The position numbers and the translations under genes were made by a program. Under the pieces are notes generated by a model, which saw only the letters and a program-made list of their open reading frames with translations, was not told where the DNA came from and did not search any database. This document shows, piece by piece, positions 48,327 to 61,045 of a stretch of DNA of 64,000 bases. Source of the stretch: Eubacterium sp. (GTDB lineage Bacteria; Bacillota; Clostridia; Oscillospirales; Acutalibacteraceae); contig JAGHJI010000080.1 in the NCBI GenBank assembly GCA_017886765.1, positions 28,579 through 92,578 on the forward strand, read 5' to 3'. Each line of letters opens with the position of its first letter. Positions within the stretch are counted from its first letter, which is position 1.

Positions 48327-49673
48327 ATGGCGCTTATTACAAAAGCAGTCAAGGGCACAAAAGACGCCCTGCCCAAAGATATACACAAAAATCAATATAT
48401 AGAGTCCATGATGATTGACATTGCCGAAAGATTCGGATATAAGGAAATACGTACACCTACATTTGAGCACACCCAGCTTTTTCAGCGCGGAGTGGGAGAC
48501 ACTACGGATGTTGTTCAGAAGGAGATGTACACCTTTGACGACAAGGGCGGACGTTCCGTAACGCTTCGTCCGGAAGGCACTGCGGGCGCTGTGCGCGCTT
48601 ATCTTGAAAACGGACTGTGCAACGAAGCCCTGCCGCAGAAGGTCTGCTATCTCGGTCCGTGCTTCCGTTATGAAAAGCCGCAGGCAGGCAGACTCAGAGA
48701 ATTTCATCAGTTTGGCGCAGAATGCTTCGGTACAGCTTCACCGCTGGCGGACGCGGAGCTTATCTCATTCGCCAAACAGATATTTGACGAACTCGGCATT
48801 CAGGACCTGAGCCTCGAAATCAATTCCATAGGCTGTCCTACCTGCCGTGCGGAATACCACAAGGCGCTCAAGGAATATTTTTCATCACACATAGACAAGC
48901 TTTGCGATACCTGCCGTGACAGACTGGACAGAAATCCCATGCGTATTTTGGACTGCAAAAGCCCTGTCTGCTCCGAAATCGCCAAGGATGCTCCCGTCGT
49001 TACCGACTATCTCTGCGATGAATGCAGGGAGCATTTTGGCGCGGTACAGGAATACCTCAAAGCAATGCAGATTGAATATACGGTCAATCCGAAGATCGTA
49101 AGAGGGCTTGACTATTATACAAAAACCGTGTTTGAATTTGTTTCCGGCTCCATCGGCGCCCAGGGCACCGTCTGCGGCGGCGGAAGATATGACGGTCTTG
49201 TAAAAGAGCTGGGAGGGCAGGATACGCCCGCCCTCGGTTTCGCTCTGGGAATGGAAAGGCTGATGCTTCTGATGGAGGCGCAGAATGTCGAATTTCCTAA
49301 GGCAATAGCGCCTGATTTGTTCGTTGTAGCGCTGGGTGAAAAGGCGACACTCAAGGCGATTGATATCGTTAAGGATATGAGAGCGGACGGCTTTACGGCG
49401 CTTTACGACCTGAATCAGCGTTCCCTGAGAGCGCAGCTTAAATACGCGGACAAACTAAACGCAAAATACAGCGTCATAATCGGAGATAAAGAGGTTGAGG
49501 AAAGCGCTGCCAAACTCAAAAATATGGAAACAGGCGAGGAAAACGAGATCCCTCTGGATAAATTTGTAAGCGGATTTTATAACATCACCCTTTCAAGCCA
49601 GCTTGACGATCTGGAGATCAACGGTGAAGAATTTGACTTTTCTTCCCTTTTCGGCTTAGACAAAAAAGACTAA
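48327..49673 (+). CDS. hisS: Histidine--tRNA ligase
   Basis: A 448-residue class II synthetase. Motif 2 appears as CFRYEKPQAGRLREFHQFGAE-type sequence (Phe-Arg-Tyr-Glu near residue 110), the histidine-specific motifs are ARGLDYYTKTVFEF-like VRGLDYYTKTVFEF near 260 and GGGRYDGLVKELGG near 285, motif 3 FALGMERLM near 310, and an anticodon domain from ~330. A Cys-rich stretch (CPTCRAEYHK, CDTCRDRL, CDECREHF) inside ~170-240 is a zinc-finger-like insert seen in some clostridial HisRS. The start at 48327 follows GGAGG. Confidence 0.96.
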   Translation: MALITKAVKGTKDALPKDIHKNQYIESMMIDIAERFGYKEIRTPTFEHTQLFQRGVGDTTDVVQKEMYTFDDKGGRSVTLRPEGTAGAVRAYLENGLCNEALPQKVCYLGPCFRYEKPQAGRLREFHQFGAECFGTASPLADAELISFAKQIFDELGIQDLSLEINSIGCPTCRAEYHKALKEYFSSHIDKLCDTCRDRLDRNPMRILDCKSPVCSEIAKDAPVVTDYLCDECREHFGAVQEYLKAMQIEYTVNPKIVRGLDYYTKTVFEFVSGSIGAQGTVCGGGRYDGLVKELGGQDTPALGFALGMERLMLLMEAQNVEFPKAIAPDLFVVALGEKATLKAIDIVKDMRADGFTALYDLNQRSLRAQLKYADKLNAKYSVIIGDKEVEESAAKLKNMETGEENEIPLDKFVSGFYNITLSSQLDDLEINGEEFDFSSLFGLDKKD

Positions 49674-49687
49674 CGAGGAGAACGACC

Positions 49688-51481
49688 ATGGCGGAATCAA
49701 TTAAAGGTTTAAAAAGAACAAATTACTGCGGCGAGCTCCGGCTTGCAGACTGCGGCAGAGAGGTCACTTTGTTCGGCTGGTGTCAGAAGCAGCGTGACCT
49801 GGGTAATCTTATATTTATTGACTTAAGAGACCGTACAGGCATCGTTCAGCTGTCTTTCAACGATACGACAGACAGAGAGGTGTTTTCAAAAGCGCAGTCG
49901 GTAAGAGCGGAATATGTTGTTGCCGCCGTAGGCACGGTCTGTGAACGTGAAAGTAAAAACAAGGAAATTCCCACCGGAGAAATCGAAGTTCACGTTAAAG
50001 AATTCCGCATTCTTTCAAAATCGGAGACGCCGCCTTTTGAAATTGCGAATTCAGAAAAGGTGGGAGATGAAACCACGCTCAAATACCGTTATCTGAACCT
50101 CAGAAATCAAAAGCTTACGCAGAATCTGATCATGCGGCACAAAATCGCCAAAATCGCAAGAGAGTATTTTTATGACAATGACTTCATTGAGATTGAAACG
50201 CCTATGATGATCAAGTCCACGCCGGAAGGCGCCAGAGACTATGTTGTGCCGTCACGTGTGCACAACGGCAAATTTTACGCGCTCCCCCAGTCACCGCAGA
50301 TCTACAAGCAGCTTTGTATGGTGGCGGGATTTGACCGCTACATTCAGCTTGCCCGCTGTTTCAGAGACGAGGATCTGAGAGCGGACAGACAGCCGGAATT
50401 CACGCAGATCGACCTGGAAATGTCCTTTGTTGACACAGACGATATCATGGAAATGGCGGAGGGCTTCATTTCAAAGCTGATGAAGGAAACCGTCGGTGTT
50501 GAGATTCCCATGCCTTTGCAGAGAATGACCTTTGCCGAGGCTATGGAAAAATACGGAACGGACAAACCGGACACCCGTTTTGATATGCTGATAAACGATA
50601 TCACCGAATGGGCAGACAAAACAGACTTTGCGGTATTCAAAAACGCGGTTGCCGACGGCGGCTCCGTCAAGGCTGTCGTTGCCAAAAACGCCGCGTCTGT
50701 TTATACAAGAAAAAAGATCGACAAACTTACAGAACACGCAAAGGGCATCGGCGCGAAGGGACTGGCGTATGTCCGCTGGGCTGACGAAGCGCCGAACTGC
50801 TCCTTTAACAAGTTTTTAAAAGAGGGCGAACTTGACGATCTTATTGCTCAGCTCGGCGCGGAAAAGGGTGACTGCATTTTCATTATTTCCGACAGGACCT
50901 CCCTGGCGCTTTCCGTTCTGGGCGCTCTGCGACTCATCATCGCAAAAGAACTGGATATCATACCGCAGGATAAGTGGAACTATCTCTGGATCACGGAAAT
51001 GCCGTTCTTCGAGCAGGATGAGGAAACAGGCGAATGGGTAGCGATGCACCATCCGTTTACCATGCCTATGGAGGAATGTATCGAATATCTTGACACGGAC
51101 AAGGGCAAGGTAAGAGCAAAAGCCTTTGACCTTGTGTTAAACGGCACCGAACTTTCCTCCGGCTCCATGAGAATTACAGACTGCGCCCTGCAAAACAAGA
51201 TGTTTGAGCTGCTGGGTATGGAACAGGAGGAAATCGACGCCAAATTCGGATTTCTTGTTGAAGCGTACCATTACGCCTCACCTCCCCACGGCGGCATGGG
51301 TATAGGTCTTGACCGACTGGCAATGATCATATGCGGCGCCGACAGTCTGAGAGACGTAACCGCTTTCCCGAAGGTACAGAATGCCAGCGAGCTGATGAGC
51401 GGTGCGCCCAGCACCATCGACAATATTCAGCTTGACGAGCTGGGCATCCGCGTCGTAAAGCCGGAGGAAAGCCATGAGTAG
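49688..51481 (+). CDS. aspS: Aspartate--tRNA ligase (bacterial type)
   Basis: A 597-residue class II synthetase with an N-terminal OB-fold anticodon domain (~15-110; VTLFGWCQKQRDLGNLIFIDLRD), motif 1 near residue 140, motif 2 FRDEDLRADRQPEFTQID near 220, the bacterial GAD insertion (~290-400) and motif 3 GIGLDRLAM near 545. YALPQSPQIYKQLCMV is also typical. It follows hisS by 14 bp with GAGGAG as site and overlaps yfbR by 8 bases. Whether it charges only tRNA-Asp or also tRNA-Asn is not decided. Confidence 0.97.
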   Translation: MAESIKGLKRTNYCGELRLADCGREVTLFGWCQKQRDLGNLIFIDLRDRTGIVQLSFNDTTDREVFSKAQSVRAEYVVAAVGTVCERESKNKEIPTGEIEVHVKEFRILSKSETPPFEIANSEKVGDETTLKYRYLNLRNQKLTQNLIMRHKIAKIAREYFYDNDFIEIETPMMIKSTPEGARDYVVPSRVHNGKFYALPQSPQIYKQLCMVAGFDRYIQLARCFRDEDLRADRQPEFTQIDLEMSFVDTDDIMEMAEGFISKLMKETVGVEIPMPLQRMTFAEAMEKYGTDKPDTRFDMLINDITEWADKTDFAVFKNAVADGGSVKAVVAKNAASVYTRKKIDKLTEHAKGIGAKGLAYVRWADEAPNCSFNKFLKEGELDDLIAQLGAEKGDCIFIISDRTSLALSVLGALRLIIAKELDIIPQDKWNYLWITEMPFFEQDEETGEWVAMHHPFTMPMEECIEYLDTDKGKVRAKAFDLVLNGTELSSGSMRITDCALQNKMFELLGMEQEEIDAKFGFLVEAYHYASPPHGGMGIGLDRLAMIICGADSLRDVTAFPKVQNASELMSGAPSTIDNIQLDELGIRVVKPEESHE

Positions 51482-52058
51482 CAATTTCTTCGCAATGGTC
51501 AACCGTATGAAGCTGATTGACCGATGGGCTTTGATGCGGAATACGTCAAAGGAAAATATTGCGGAGCACAGTCACTCGGTGGCTGTTATCGCTCATGCTC
51601 TGGCACTTATCGGCAATAAAAAATTCGGTAAAAAGTATGACGCGGAACGAGCATGTCTGCTGGCACTTTATCACGATACCACGGAGGTAATCACCGGCGA
51701 TATGCCGACTCCGGTCAAATACTATAATGATAATATAAAAAATGTGTATAAAGATGTTGAACACCGGGCGGGTGAAAGGCTGCTGGCGATGCTGCCGGAG
51801 GAATTCAGAGCCGACTATGCCCCTCTTTTTGAAAAGCAGGAAGAGGACGAGGAACTCTGGAAGCTTGTTAAAGCAGCGGATAAAATCAGCGCTTTGATCA
51901 AATGTATTGAAGAAATGCGTATGGGCAATCTTGAGTTTAACAAGGCGCTTGAAGCACAGGAAAGGATCATTGATAATATCCCTCTTGACGAAGTCAGGTA
52001 TTTTAAAGACAATTTCCTGGACGCTTATTATCTTACCCTTGACGAACACACAAAATAA
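51474..52058 (+). CDS. HD-domain 5'-deoxynucleotidase, YfbR-like
   Basis: A 194-residue phosphohydrolase that removes phosphate from deoxynucleoside 5'-monophosphates. The YfbR pattern is clear: DRWALMRNTSKENIAEHSHSV (first His), ALYHDTTEVITGDMPTPVKY (His-Asp, then the specificity loop) and KAADKISALIKC (second Asp). In Escherichia coli the motif reads HDxxE; here HDTTE agrees. Its start lies in the last codons of aspS, so translation is coupled. A strong terminator follows. Confidence 0.95.
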   Translation: MSSNFFAMVNRMKLIDRWALMRNTSKENIAEHSHSVAVIAHALALIGNKKFGKKYDAERACLLALYHDTTEVITGDMPTPVKYYNDNIKNVYKDVEHRAGERLLAMLPEEFRADYAPLFEKQEEDEELWKLVKAADKISALIKCIEEMRMGNLEFNKALEAQERIIDNIPLDEVRYFKDNFLDAYYLTLDEHTK

Positions 52059-52069
52059 TACAAAAGATA

Positions 52070-52110
52070 AAAGCCTCGGGCGGTATGCGTAAACTGCCCG
52101 AGGCTTTCTT
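52070..52110. terminator. Bidirectional terminator between yfbR and mfd
   Basis: AAAGCCTCGGGC (52070-52081) pairs with GCCCGAGGCTTT (52096-52107), with A's before and TCTTT after. It serves both converging transcripts. Confidence 0.88.
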
Positions 52111-52116
52111 TGTATG

Positions 52117-55100
52117 TTAAGTAATGTCAGTGCCGTTAACATTCTGTTCTTTTATATGCTCTTTCGCCTGTTTCATCAGTTTCAGCGTTTCTCTCAGGGT
52201 CTCCAGGTTTGATTCCTCAGGGGTGAGTTTGACCGCGATATACGGCTTTTTCCCTGCGGAAAGCGTGACCCTGCCTTTCATAAAGGCATTGAGGATCGCC
52301 ACTGTTTTCAGTTCCACGTCGAGGGAATAGAAAAGCAGTGAACCGTTGCGCTGGATTACATCGGTTATATTGAGCGATACCGCAGTATTTCGCAGCAGAG
52401 CAATTTCAATAAGTCCCCATACGGACGACGGCGGCGAGCCGAAGCGGTCCTCAAGCTCATTATATACGTCGTTAGCATCTTCGTCATTCTTGATATTCGC
52501 AATGCGTTTATACATTTCAAGACGCTGGGCGGTGGAAGCAATATATTTCTCCGGAATATGCGCGTCAATAGCAACGTCAATGAGACATTCCTTCTCCTTC
52601 TCCTCCACCTCATCTTCTTTCAGCTCTCCCTTTTCCATTGCCACCGCTTCTTCCAGCAGTTTCAAATACATATCGTAGCCTACCGCTTCCATATGACCAT
52701 GCTGTCGGTTTCCCAGCAGTGAGCCGGCGCCCCTGATCTCCAGGTCGCGCATAGCAATCTTAAATCCGGAGCCGAATTCCGTATATTCCCGGATCGCTTC
52801 AAGACGTCTTGTGGCAATGTCGGAAAGCTCTCTGCCTCTCGTAAATGTAAAATACGCGTAAGCGCGTCTTGACGACCTACCTACTCTGCCTCTGATCTGG
52901 TGGAGCTGCGCCAGTCCCATACGGTCGGCGTTTTCTATAATCAATGTATTACAGTTGGGTACGTCCACCCCGGTTTCAATAATAGTGGTACATACTAAAA
53001 CGTCAATTTCGCCGTTCAAAAGCTGGTTCCAGACAGCGGAAAGCTGTTCCTCCGTCATCCTGCCGTGGGCAATGCCCACCCGCGCGTCAGGGAGCGATTT
53101 TTTAATCTGCATCGCCTTATGCTCAATGGTATCAATATTGTTGTGAAGATAATAACACTGACCGCCGCGGTTGATCTCCCTTTCAACCGCCTCGATGATA
53201 ATATCCTTGTCATACTCAATAACATAAGTCTGAACAGGCTGCCTGTCGCCGGGGGCCTCCTCAAGCAGGCTCATATCACGTATACCGCTCATAGCCATAT
53301 TGAGTGTACGGGGAATGGGCGTGGCGGACAGAGTCAGTACATCCACCCTTGGAAATTTCTCCTTGATCTTTTCCTTCTGCGCCACGCCGAACCGCTGTTC
53401 CTCATCCACGATCAGAAGTCCCAGATCTTTAAAGCTTATATTTTTGCCCAGCAGTTTATGGGTTCCTATCAAAACATCCACATTTCCGTCCGCCAGGCGT
53501 TTGAGAATCTCCTTTTGCTTTGATGGTTTAACAAAACGTGAGATCATCTCCACATTCACTGCGAAAGGCTCAAAGCGTTTTAACGCAGTCTGGAAATGCT
53601 GCATAGCCAGTACCGTTGTGGGTACTAAAATGGCGCACTGCTTTCCGTCCGTTACGCACTTAAATACCGCTCTCAGAGCCACCTCAGTCTTCCCGAATCC
53701 CACATCGCCGCAGAGGAGTCTGTCCATCGGAGCGGATCTTTCCATATCTCCCTTGATCTCCTCACTGCATCTGAGCTGGTCCTCCGTTTCCTCATATTCA
53801 AATCTGAGTTCAAAATCACGCTGGAGGTCGCTGTCCGGTGAAAAAGCAAAGCCCTTGGTGCTCATACGCTTAGCGTAAAGGGCAATCAGCTCCTTTGCCA
53901 TATCCTTGACAGAGGAACGCACCCGCGCCTTGGTCTTTTTCCACTCAGTAGAGCCCAGACGGTTGATTTTGACATGGGCATCCTCCCCGGGTCCTATATA
54001 TTTTGACACCAGATCCAGCTGCGTTACGGGTACATACAAAGTATCGCCCTTTGCATAGCTGATTTTTATATAATCCTTTTTAACCTTGTTGATTTCCAGC
54101 GCGTTGATACCATCAAACACACCGATGCCGTGCACATTATGCACGATATAATCACCCACATGAAGCTCGTCAAGGGAATGAAACGCATTTTTAGCGGGCG
54201 CTTTTTTATGCTTTTTTGCGCTTTGGGACGACTTAGAATGCGTCATTAGGGCAAATTTGATTTGTGAAAACTGAAAACCCGCCGGTAATGTACCCGTGAC
54301 AACATTGATTGCCTTTTGCTGAAATGCAGAAGGATATTGTTCAAAAAATACGGCGTCATAACCCATATCCCGGATATCCTCGGCAAGGGCTCTTCCTGCT
54401 CTGGAAGTACCTGCCATCATACACACTGTGTAACCGCCCTTTACCAGACCGAACAGTTCGTCCTTCAACTGCGAAAGCGTACCGTTCCAGGGGTTAAAAC
54501 TCTGCACCGTAAAATCAGCAAGGTGCCTTACCGGCGTGTCAAAGCTGCCGCGGGGTAGAGAATCCATATATACCGCGTTATGCTTTTCATAGACATTGGT
54601 TAGCTCTGTAAAATCAAGGGAAAATTTGTCAAGTCCTTTGCAGAGCGTACCGTCCTCCACAAACCATTTTAAATCCTCGGTATTCAGCCGTTCCTGTTTA
54701 AGACATTTTTCCTTTACTCTGGCGCTTTCAACGACAAAGAGTCTGCCCTCAAAATAATCGAAAATTCCTTCTGAGTCATAACAAAGCGGCAAATACTTGT
54801 CAAGGCAGTTCAGTGTAACGCCGTTTTTTAGCTTGTCACAATCGTCATACAGCTTTTCACGCGCCTTTACCGCCTTGCCTTTAAGCCCCTTTGCTATGTT
54901 CTCTATCTTTTTTATCAGCGCGTCTCTGTTTTCAAAAAGCGCCTCATTGGCGGGCGTTATCCGAACAGTCTGAAGGTTTTTGCTTCTTCTCTGGGTATAG
55001 ATATCAAAAGAGGAGATCGTATCCACATTGTCTCCCCACATTTCAATACGTACCGGCTCGTCAAGATAAGGCGGAAAAATATCAATAATTCCTCCCCTGA

Positions 55101-55617
55101 CGGCAAACTGGCTTGTGCCGTCCACCTGCTCATACCTGACATATCCTGCCAAGACCAGCTTTTCCTCAAGCTTTTTTATGTCCAGCTCATCGCCGGCGGA
55201 AACGGAAAAGCTCCTTTTTTTCAGCTCTGACGGCGGCATTGTGTACTGACAGGCGGCATTGGCCGACATAACGACCGCGCTGTAGTCACCGTTCAAGATA
55301 CGCGAAAGCACGCCCAGTCGGATATGCTCAAACTCCCTGCTGACGCCTGCCACCTCAACAAAGGTGAACTCCCTTGACGGATAAAGCAAAACGCCCGGCT
55401 GGAGCTGGGAAAGACTCTCCTGCACTTTAACGGCAGTTGCCTCGTCCGGCGTTATAACAAAAGCTTTTTCGCCCTGCTCACACAGGGAATGGATCGCAAA
55501 GCACTTGGCAATATCCGGAAGACCAATTGCCCCAACAGGCGCGTTAAGGGTATGCACGCTCCTGCTGAGGCTGACAAATTCATTACTCTTATTAAATTCT
55601 TTTGAAAAACAGGACAT
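52117..55617 (-). CDS. mfd: Transcription-repair coupling factor
   Basis: A 1166-residue translocase that removes stalled RNA polymerase and recruits UvrA. Order of domains: UvrB-like N-terminal modules (~1-450), the CarD-like RNA-polymerase interaction domain (~470-540; LHVGDYIVHNVHGIGVFDG), an SF2 helicase pair with Walker A GDVGFGKTEVALRA, DEEQRFGV (DEEQ box), SATPIPRTLNMA, and RGRVGRSSRRAYAYF, then the C-terminal TRCF domain. Length and motif set are normal. AAGGGGCAG precedes the ATG. Downstream of pth, as in Bacillus, though 82 bp apart. Confidence 0.97.
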   Translation of the reverse strand: MSCFSKEFNKSNEFVSLSRSVHTLNAPVGAIGLPDIAKCFAIHSLCEQGEKAFVITPDEATAVKVQESLSQLQPGVLLYPSREFTFVEVAGVSREFEHIRLGVLSRILNGDYSAVVMSANAACQYTMPPSELKKRSFSVSAGDELDIKKLEEKLVLAGYVRYEQVDGTSQFAVRGGIIDIFPPYLDEPVRIEMWGDNVDTISSFDIYTQRRSKNLQTVRITPANEALFENRDALIKKIENIAKGLKGKAVKAREKLYDDCDKLKNGVTLNCLDKYLPLCYDSEGIFDYFEGRLFVVESARVKEKCLKQERLNTEDLKWFVEDGTLCKGLDKFSLDFTELTNVYEKHNAVYMDSLPRGSFDTPVRHLADFTVQSFNPWNGTLSQLKDELFGLVKGGYTVCMMAGTSRAGRALAEDIRDMGYDAVFFEQYPSAFQQKAINVVTGTLPAGFQFSQIKFALMTHSKSSQSAKKHKKAPAKNAFHSLDELHVGDYIVHNVHGIGVFDGINALEINKVKKDYIKISYAKGDTLYVPVTQLDLVSKYIGPGEDAHVKINRLGSTEWKKTKARVRSSVKDMAKELIALYAKRMSTKGFAFSPDSDLQRDFELRFEYEETEDQLRCSEEIKGDMERSAPMDRLLCGDVGFGKTEVALRAVFKCVTDGKQCAILVPTTVLAMQHFQTALKRFEPFAVNVEMISRFVKPSKQKEILKRLADGNVDVLIGTHKLLGKNISFKDLGLLIVDEEQRFGVAQKEKIKEKFPRVDVLTLSATPIPRTLNMAMSGIRDMSLLEEAPGDRQPVQTYVIEYDKDIIIEAVEREINRGGQCYYLHNNIDTIEHKAMQIKKSLPDARVGIAHGRMTEEQLSAVWNQLLNGEIDVLVCTTIIETGVDVPNCNTLIIENADRMGLAQLHQIRGRVGRSSRRAYAYFTFTRGRELSDIATRRLEAIREYTEFGSGFKIAMRDLEIRGAGSLLGNRQHGHMEAVGYDMYLKLLEEAVAMEKGELKEDEVEEKEKECLIDVAIDAHIPEKYIASTAQRLEMYKRIANIKNDEDANDVYNELEDRFGSPPSSVWGLIEIALLRNTAVSLNITDVIQRNGSLLFYSLDVELKTVAILNAFMKGRVTLSAGKKPYIAVKLTPEESNLETLRETLKLMKQAKEHIKEQNVNGTDIT

Positions 55618-55699
55618 ATCGTCTGCCCCTTTACTTATGAGAGTGAAAAACGAAAAAATGTTAAAGCAAACCGTTTTAGGCGGTTTCGGGTAATCCCGT

Positions 55700-56305
55700 T
55701 TATGAATTATATAAATTCATCGCCCTGTCCATTTCATCATTGACAATAAGGCGAACTGCTTTTGTACTGTTTTCAAGGGCCGATTTCAGATCAGACTCCT
55801 GCTCCTTGGGGAATCTGCCCAGCACCCAGGAAACAAGGTCATATTCCGGACTGGGTTTTTTCCCTACTCCTATTTTTACACGGGGAAAGTTTTCACTGCC
55901 CAAATGCGCGATAATACTTTTTATTCCGTTATGGCCGCCTGCCGAGCCCTTGCGTCTGATTCTGGTCTTTCCTACGTTAAGAGAAATATCATCGTAAACG
56001 ATAAGCACTCTTTCCGGCGGTATTTTATAAAACTTTGCCGCCTCTCCCACCGCTTCTCCGCTGGCGTTCATCATCGTCTGCGGTTTCATAACAAGGCATT
56101 TTTTACCGCTGATGACAGCGTCGCTGACAAGCGCGTGATGCCTGAGCTTTTTTATATCAAAACCCTCTTCAATGGCAAGCAGATCCATAGCGAGGAATCC
56201 GGCGTTATGCCGGGTCATTTCATACCTGCTGCCCGGATTACCCAAACCCGCAATAATATAATCATAGGAACGGTTATTAAATTGTTTCTTTCTGCTCAGA
56301 AACAT
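55700..56305 (-). CDS. pth: Peptidyl-tRNA hydrolase
   Basis: A 201-residue enzyme that recycles peptidyl-tRNA. The motifs IIAGLGNPGSRYEMTRHNAG (catalytic His in RHNAG), KPQTMMNASGEAV, YDDISLNVGKTRIRRKGSAGGHNG and LGSENFPRVKIGVGKKP are all present. The start at 56305 follows GAGGGAAG; the frame to 56347 is rejected. It carries a short 12-residue N-terminal extension before the core. Gene order pth-mfd is conserved in Firmicutes. Confidence 0.96.
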   Translation of the reverse strand: MFLSRKKQFNNRSYDYIIAGLGNPGSRYEMTRHNAGFLAMDLLAIEEGFDIKKLRHHALVSDAVISGKKCLVMKPQTMMNASGEAVGEAAKFYKIPPERVLIVYDDISLNVGKTRIRRKGSAGGHNGIKSIIAHLGSENFPRVKIGVGKKPSPEYDLVSWVLGRFPKEQESDLKSALENSTKAVRLIVNDEMDRAMNLYNS

Positions 56306-56390
56306 TTGACTTCCCTCAACTTTTACATAGTACAAAAAAGCGTGCAAAAGCAGTCAGCCGATGCACGCCGTTAATCAATGCAAAAACAGA

Positions 56391-57818
56391 TTACTCTGTC
56401 TTTTCAAATTCGCTGAAGAGTCTTTCCTCGTCAGGAATTTCAAAATTATACATATTCTCGTCCTTAATATGATTTTTAATAAACTTATCCCTGTCAAAGA
56501 GCTCGTCGGCTTTGACCTTCCATGCCTTTGCCGCGGCAATGGTTTTGTCAAAGAGCTCGTTTGCGCTTTCCGGATTTTCCATCTCTGTTGAGTAAGCGCC
56601 GGTCTCCTTAACCATTTTGCTGATGGCTCCGGGATTGTCAAGCACGGGGCAGGGACGCAGCATATTATTATTGAACGGCTGATTTTTCTTATACGCCATA
56701 AAGAGCGGACTCTTAAGCGCGTCCAGAACGGAGCATTCCTTGATATTGACATTGGAATAATGCACAAAGGCGCAGGGCTCGCAGTCACCGTTGGCGTTGA
56801 TATGGAAATAATGGCGTCCGCCGGCTATACAGCCCTGTACATATTCGCCGTCATTCCAGAAATCCAGGGCGAAAATCGGCTTTGTATGCCTCCACTCATG
56901 CATTTTCTTATACATGGTGGCACGTTGCTCCGGAGACACCATAAGGTCCGTAACAGCTCCGTTGCCCGTGGGCATATAGGTGAAGAACCAGGCAAACATC
57001 ACACCCTGGTCAATGAGCCAATCCATATATTCATCAGAGGAAAGAACATCCGTATTCTTACTTGTATAGCAAAGAGAAGCGCCGAAAGGTATTCCCCTGT
57101 CCTTAAGGCGTTTCATTGCAGCGGTACATTTTTGGAATGTACCCTCGCCGCGGCGGTAGTCGTTGTCCTCTTCATAACCTTCAATAGAAAAGGCAGGCAG
57201 GAAATTACCGACCTCACCGATCTCATCGGCAAAGCTGTCGTCAATAAGCGTACCGTTTGTAAAACTCATAAAGATACAGTCGGGATTTTCACGGCAAAGG
57301 CGCATCAGATCCGCTCTTCTGATTGTTGGCTCTCCGCCTGTATAAAGATACATATATGTGCCAAGTTCCTTACCCTGACGAATGATCCTTGCAAGATCGT
57401 CGTAGGAAAGCTGGCTGTTTTTGCCGTATTCAGCCGCCCAGCAGCCCTTGCAGTGCAGATTGCATGCTGCCGTAGGGTCCATCAGGATTGCCCACGGTAC
57501 GTTGCAGCCGTGCTCCTCTATGGCTTTCATTCGCTTTGAATAGCTGTTGATCGCCACATTAAGCGCAGGCGGAACGAGCTTTTCCACCACATTCTGATTT
57601 GTATCGCAGATCAGCTTCTTGGCGAAGATCATCCAGTTATTGTTAGGATCGTCAAGCACCTTATGAAGCCCGGCGTATGTACTTCTGTTGACTTTTTTAA
57701 CGTCTGCCATTTCAAGCAGATTTAAAATCTTTGGCGCATTGTTAAAAAAGTCCTTACGGGCATACTTTATAGCGTTCTTTATTGCAATCGTCATTGCAGT
57801 TTCTTTAATTGATTTCAT
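56391..57818 (-). CDS. Radical SAM protein with SPASM/twitch-like C-terminus
   Basis: A 475-residue protein. About 100 helical residues precede the radical SAM core. The 4Fe-4S motif is CNLHCKGCW (CxxxCxxC) near residue 118, then GGEP in YTGGEPTIRRADL, the SAM-binding motif. The C-terminal part has GCIAGG, INANGDCEPC and RPCPV, a set of cysteines fit for an auxiliary cluster as in twitch/SPASM proteins. Such proteins modify peptides, proteins or small molecules, but no precursor peptide or partner lies nearby: pth is downstream and lacZ upstream. AGAGAGGAT precedes the ATG. The substrate is unknown. Confidence 0.9.
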   Translation of the reverse strand: MKSIKETAMTIAIKNAIKYARKDFFNNAPKILNLLEMADVKKVNRSTYAGLHKVLDDPNNNWMIFAKKLICDTNQNVVEKLVPPALNVAINSYSKRMKAIEEHGCNVPWAILMDPTAACNLHCKGCWAAEYGKNSQLSYDDLARIIRQGKELGTYMYLYTGGEPTIRRADLMRLCRENPDCIFMSFTNGTLIDDSFADEIGEVGNFLPAFSIEGYEEDNDYRRGEGTFQKCTAAMKRLKDRGIPFGASLCYTSKNTDVLSSDEYMDWLIDQGVMFAWFFTYMPTGNGAVTDLMVSPEQRATMYKKMHEWRHTKPIFALDFWNDGEYVQGCIAGGRHYFHINANGDCEPCAFVHYSNVNIKECSVLDALKSPLFMAYKKNQPFNNNMLRPCPVLDNPGAISKMVKETGAYSTEMENPESANELFDKTIAAAKAWKVKADELFDRDKFIKNHIKDENMYNFEIPDEERLFSEFEKTE

Positions 57819-57837
57819 AAAAATCCTCTCTTATCGG

Positions 57838-57875
57838 TCTGCCGTCATAATGATCCATTACGAGAGTGCGGCAGA
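57838..57875 (-). promoter_or_regulatory. Hairpin in the radical SAM leader
   Basis: TCTGCCG (57838-57844) and CGGCAGA (57869-57875) are perfect inverted arms around 24 nt, inside the short leader and close to the ribosome site at 57823-57831. Confidence 0.45.
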
Positions 57876-57896
57876 TATCAATCAATCACTATAAGA

Positions 57897-57925
57897 AATA
57901 TATTCCTTTTATATAAAAAAGTCAA
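57897..57925 (-). promoter_or_regulatory. Promoter of the radical SAM gene
   Basis: Leftward -35 TTGACT (57920-57925) and -10 TATATT (57897-57902), 17-bp spacer. Confidence 0.8.
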
Positions 57926-57964
57926 GTTAAAATTTACTTAATCCCCTGATGATTGATCAAACGG

Positions 57965-61045
<3,081 letters not shown>

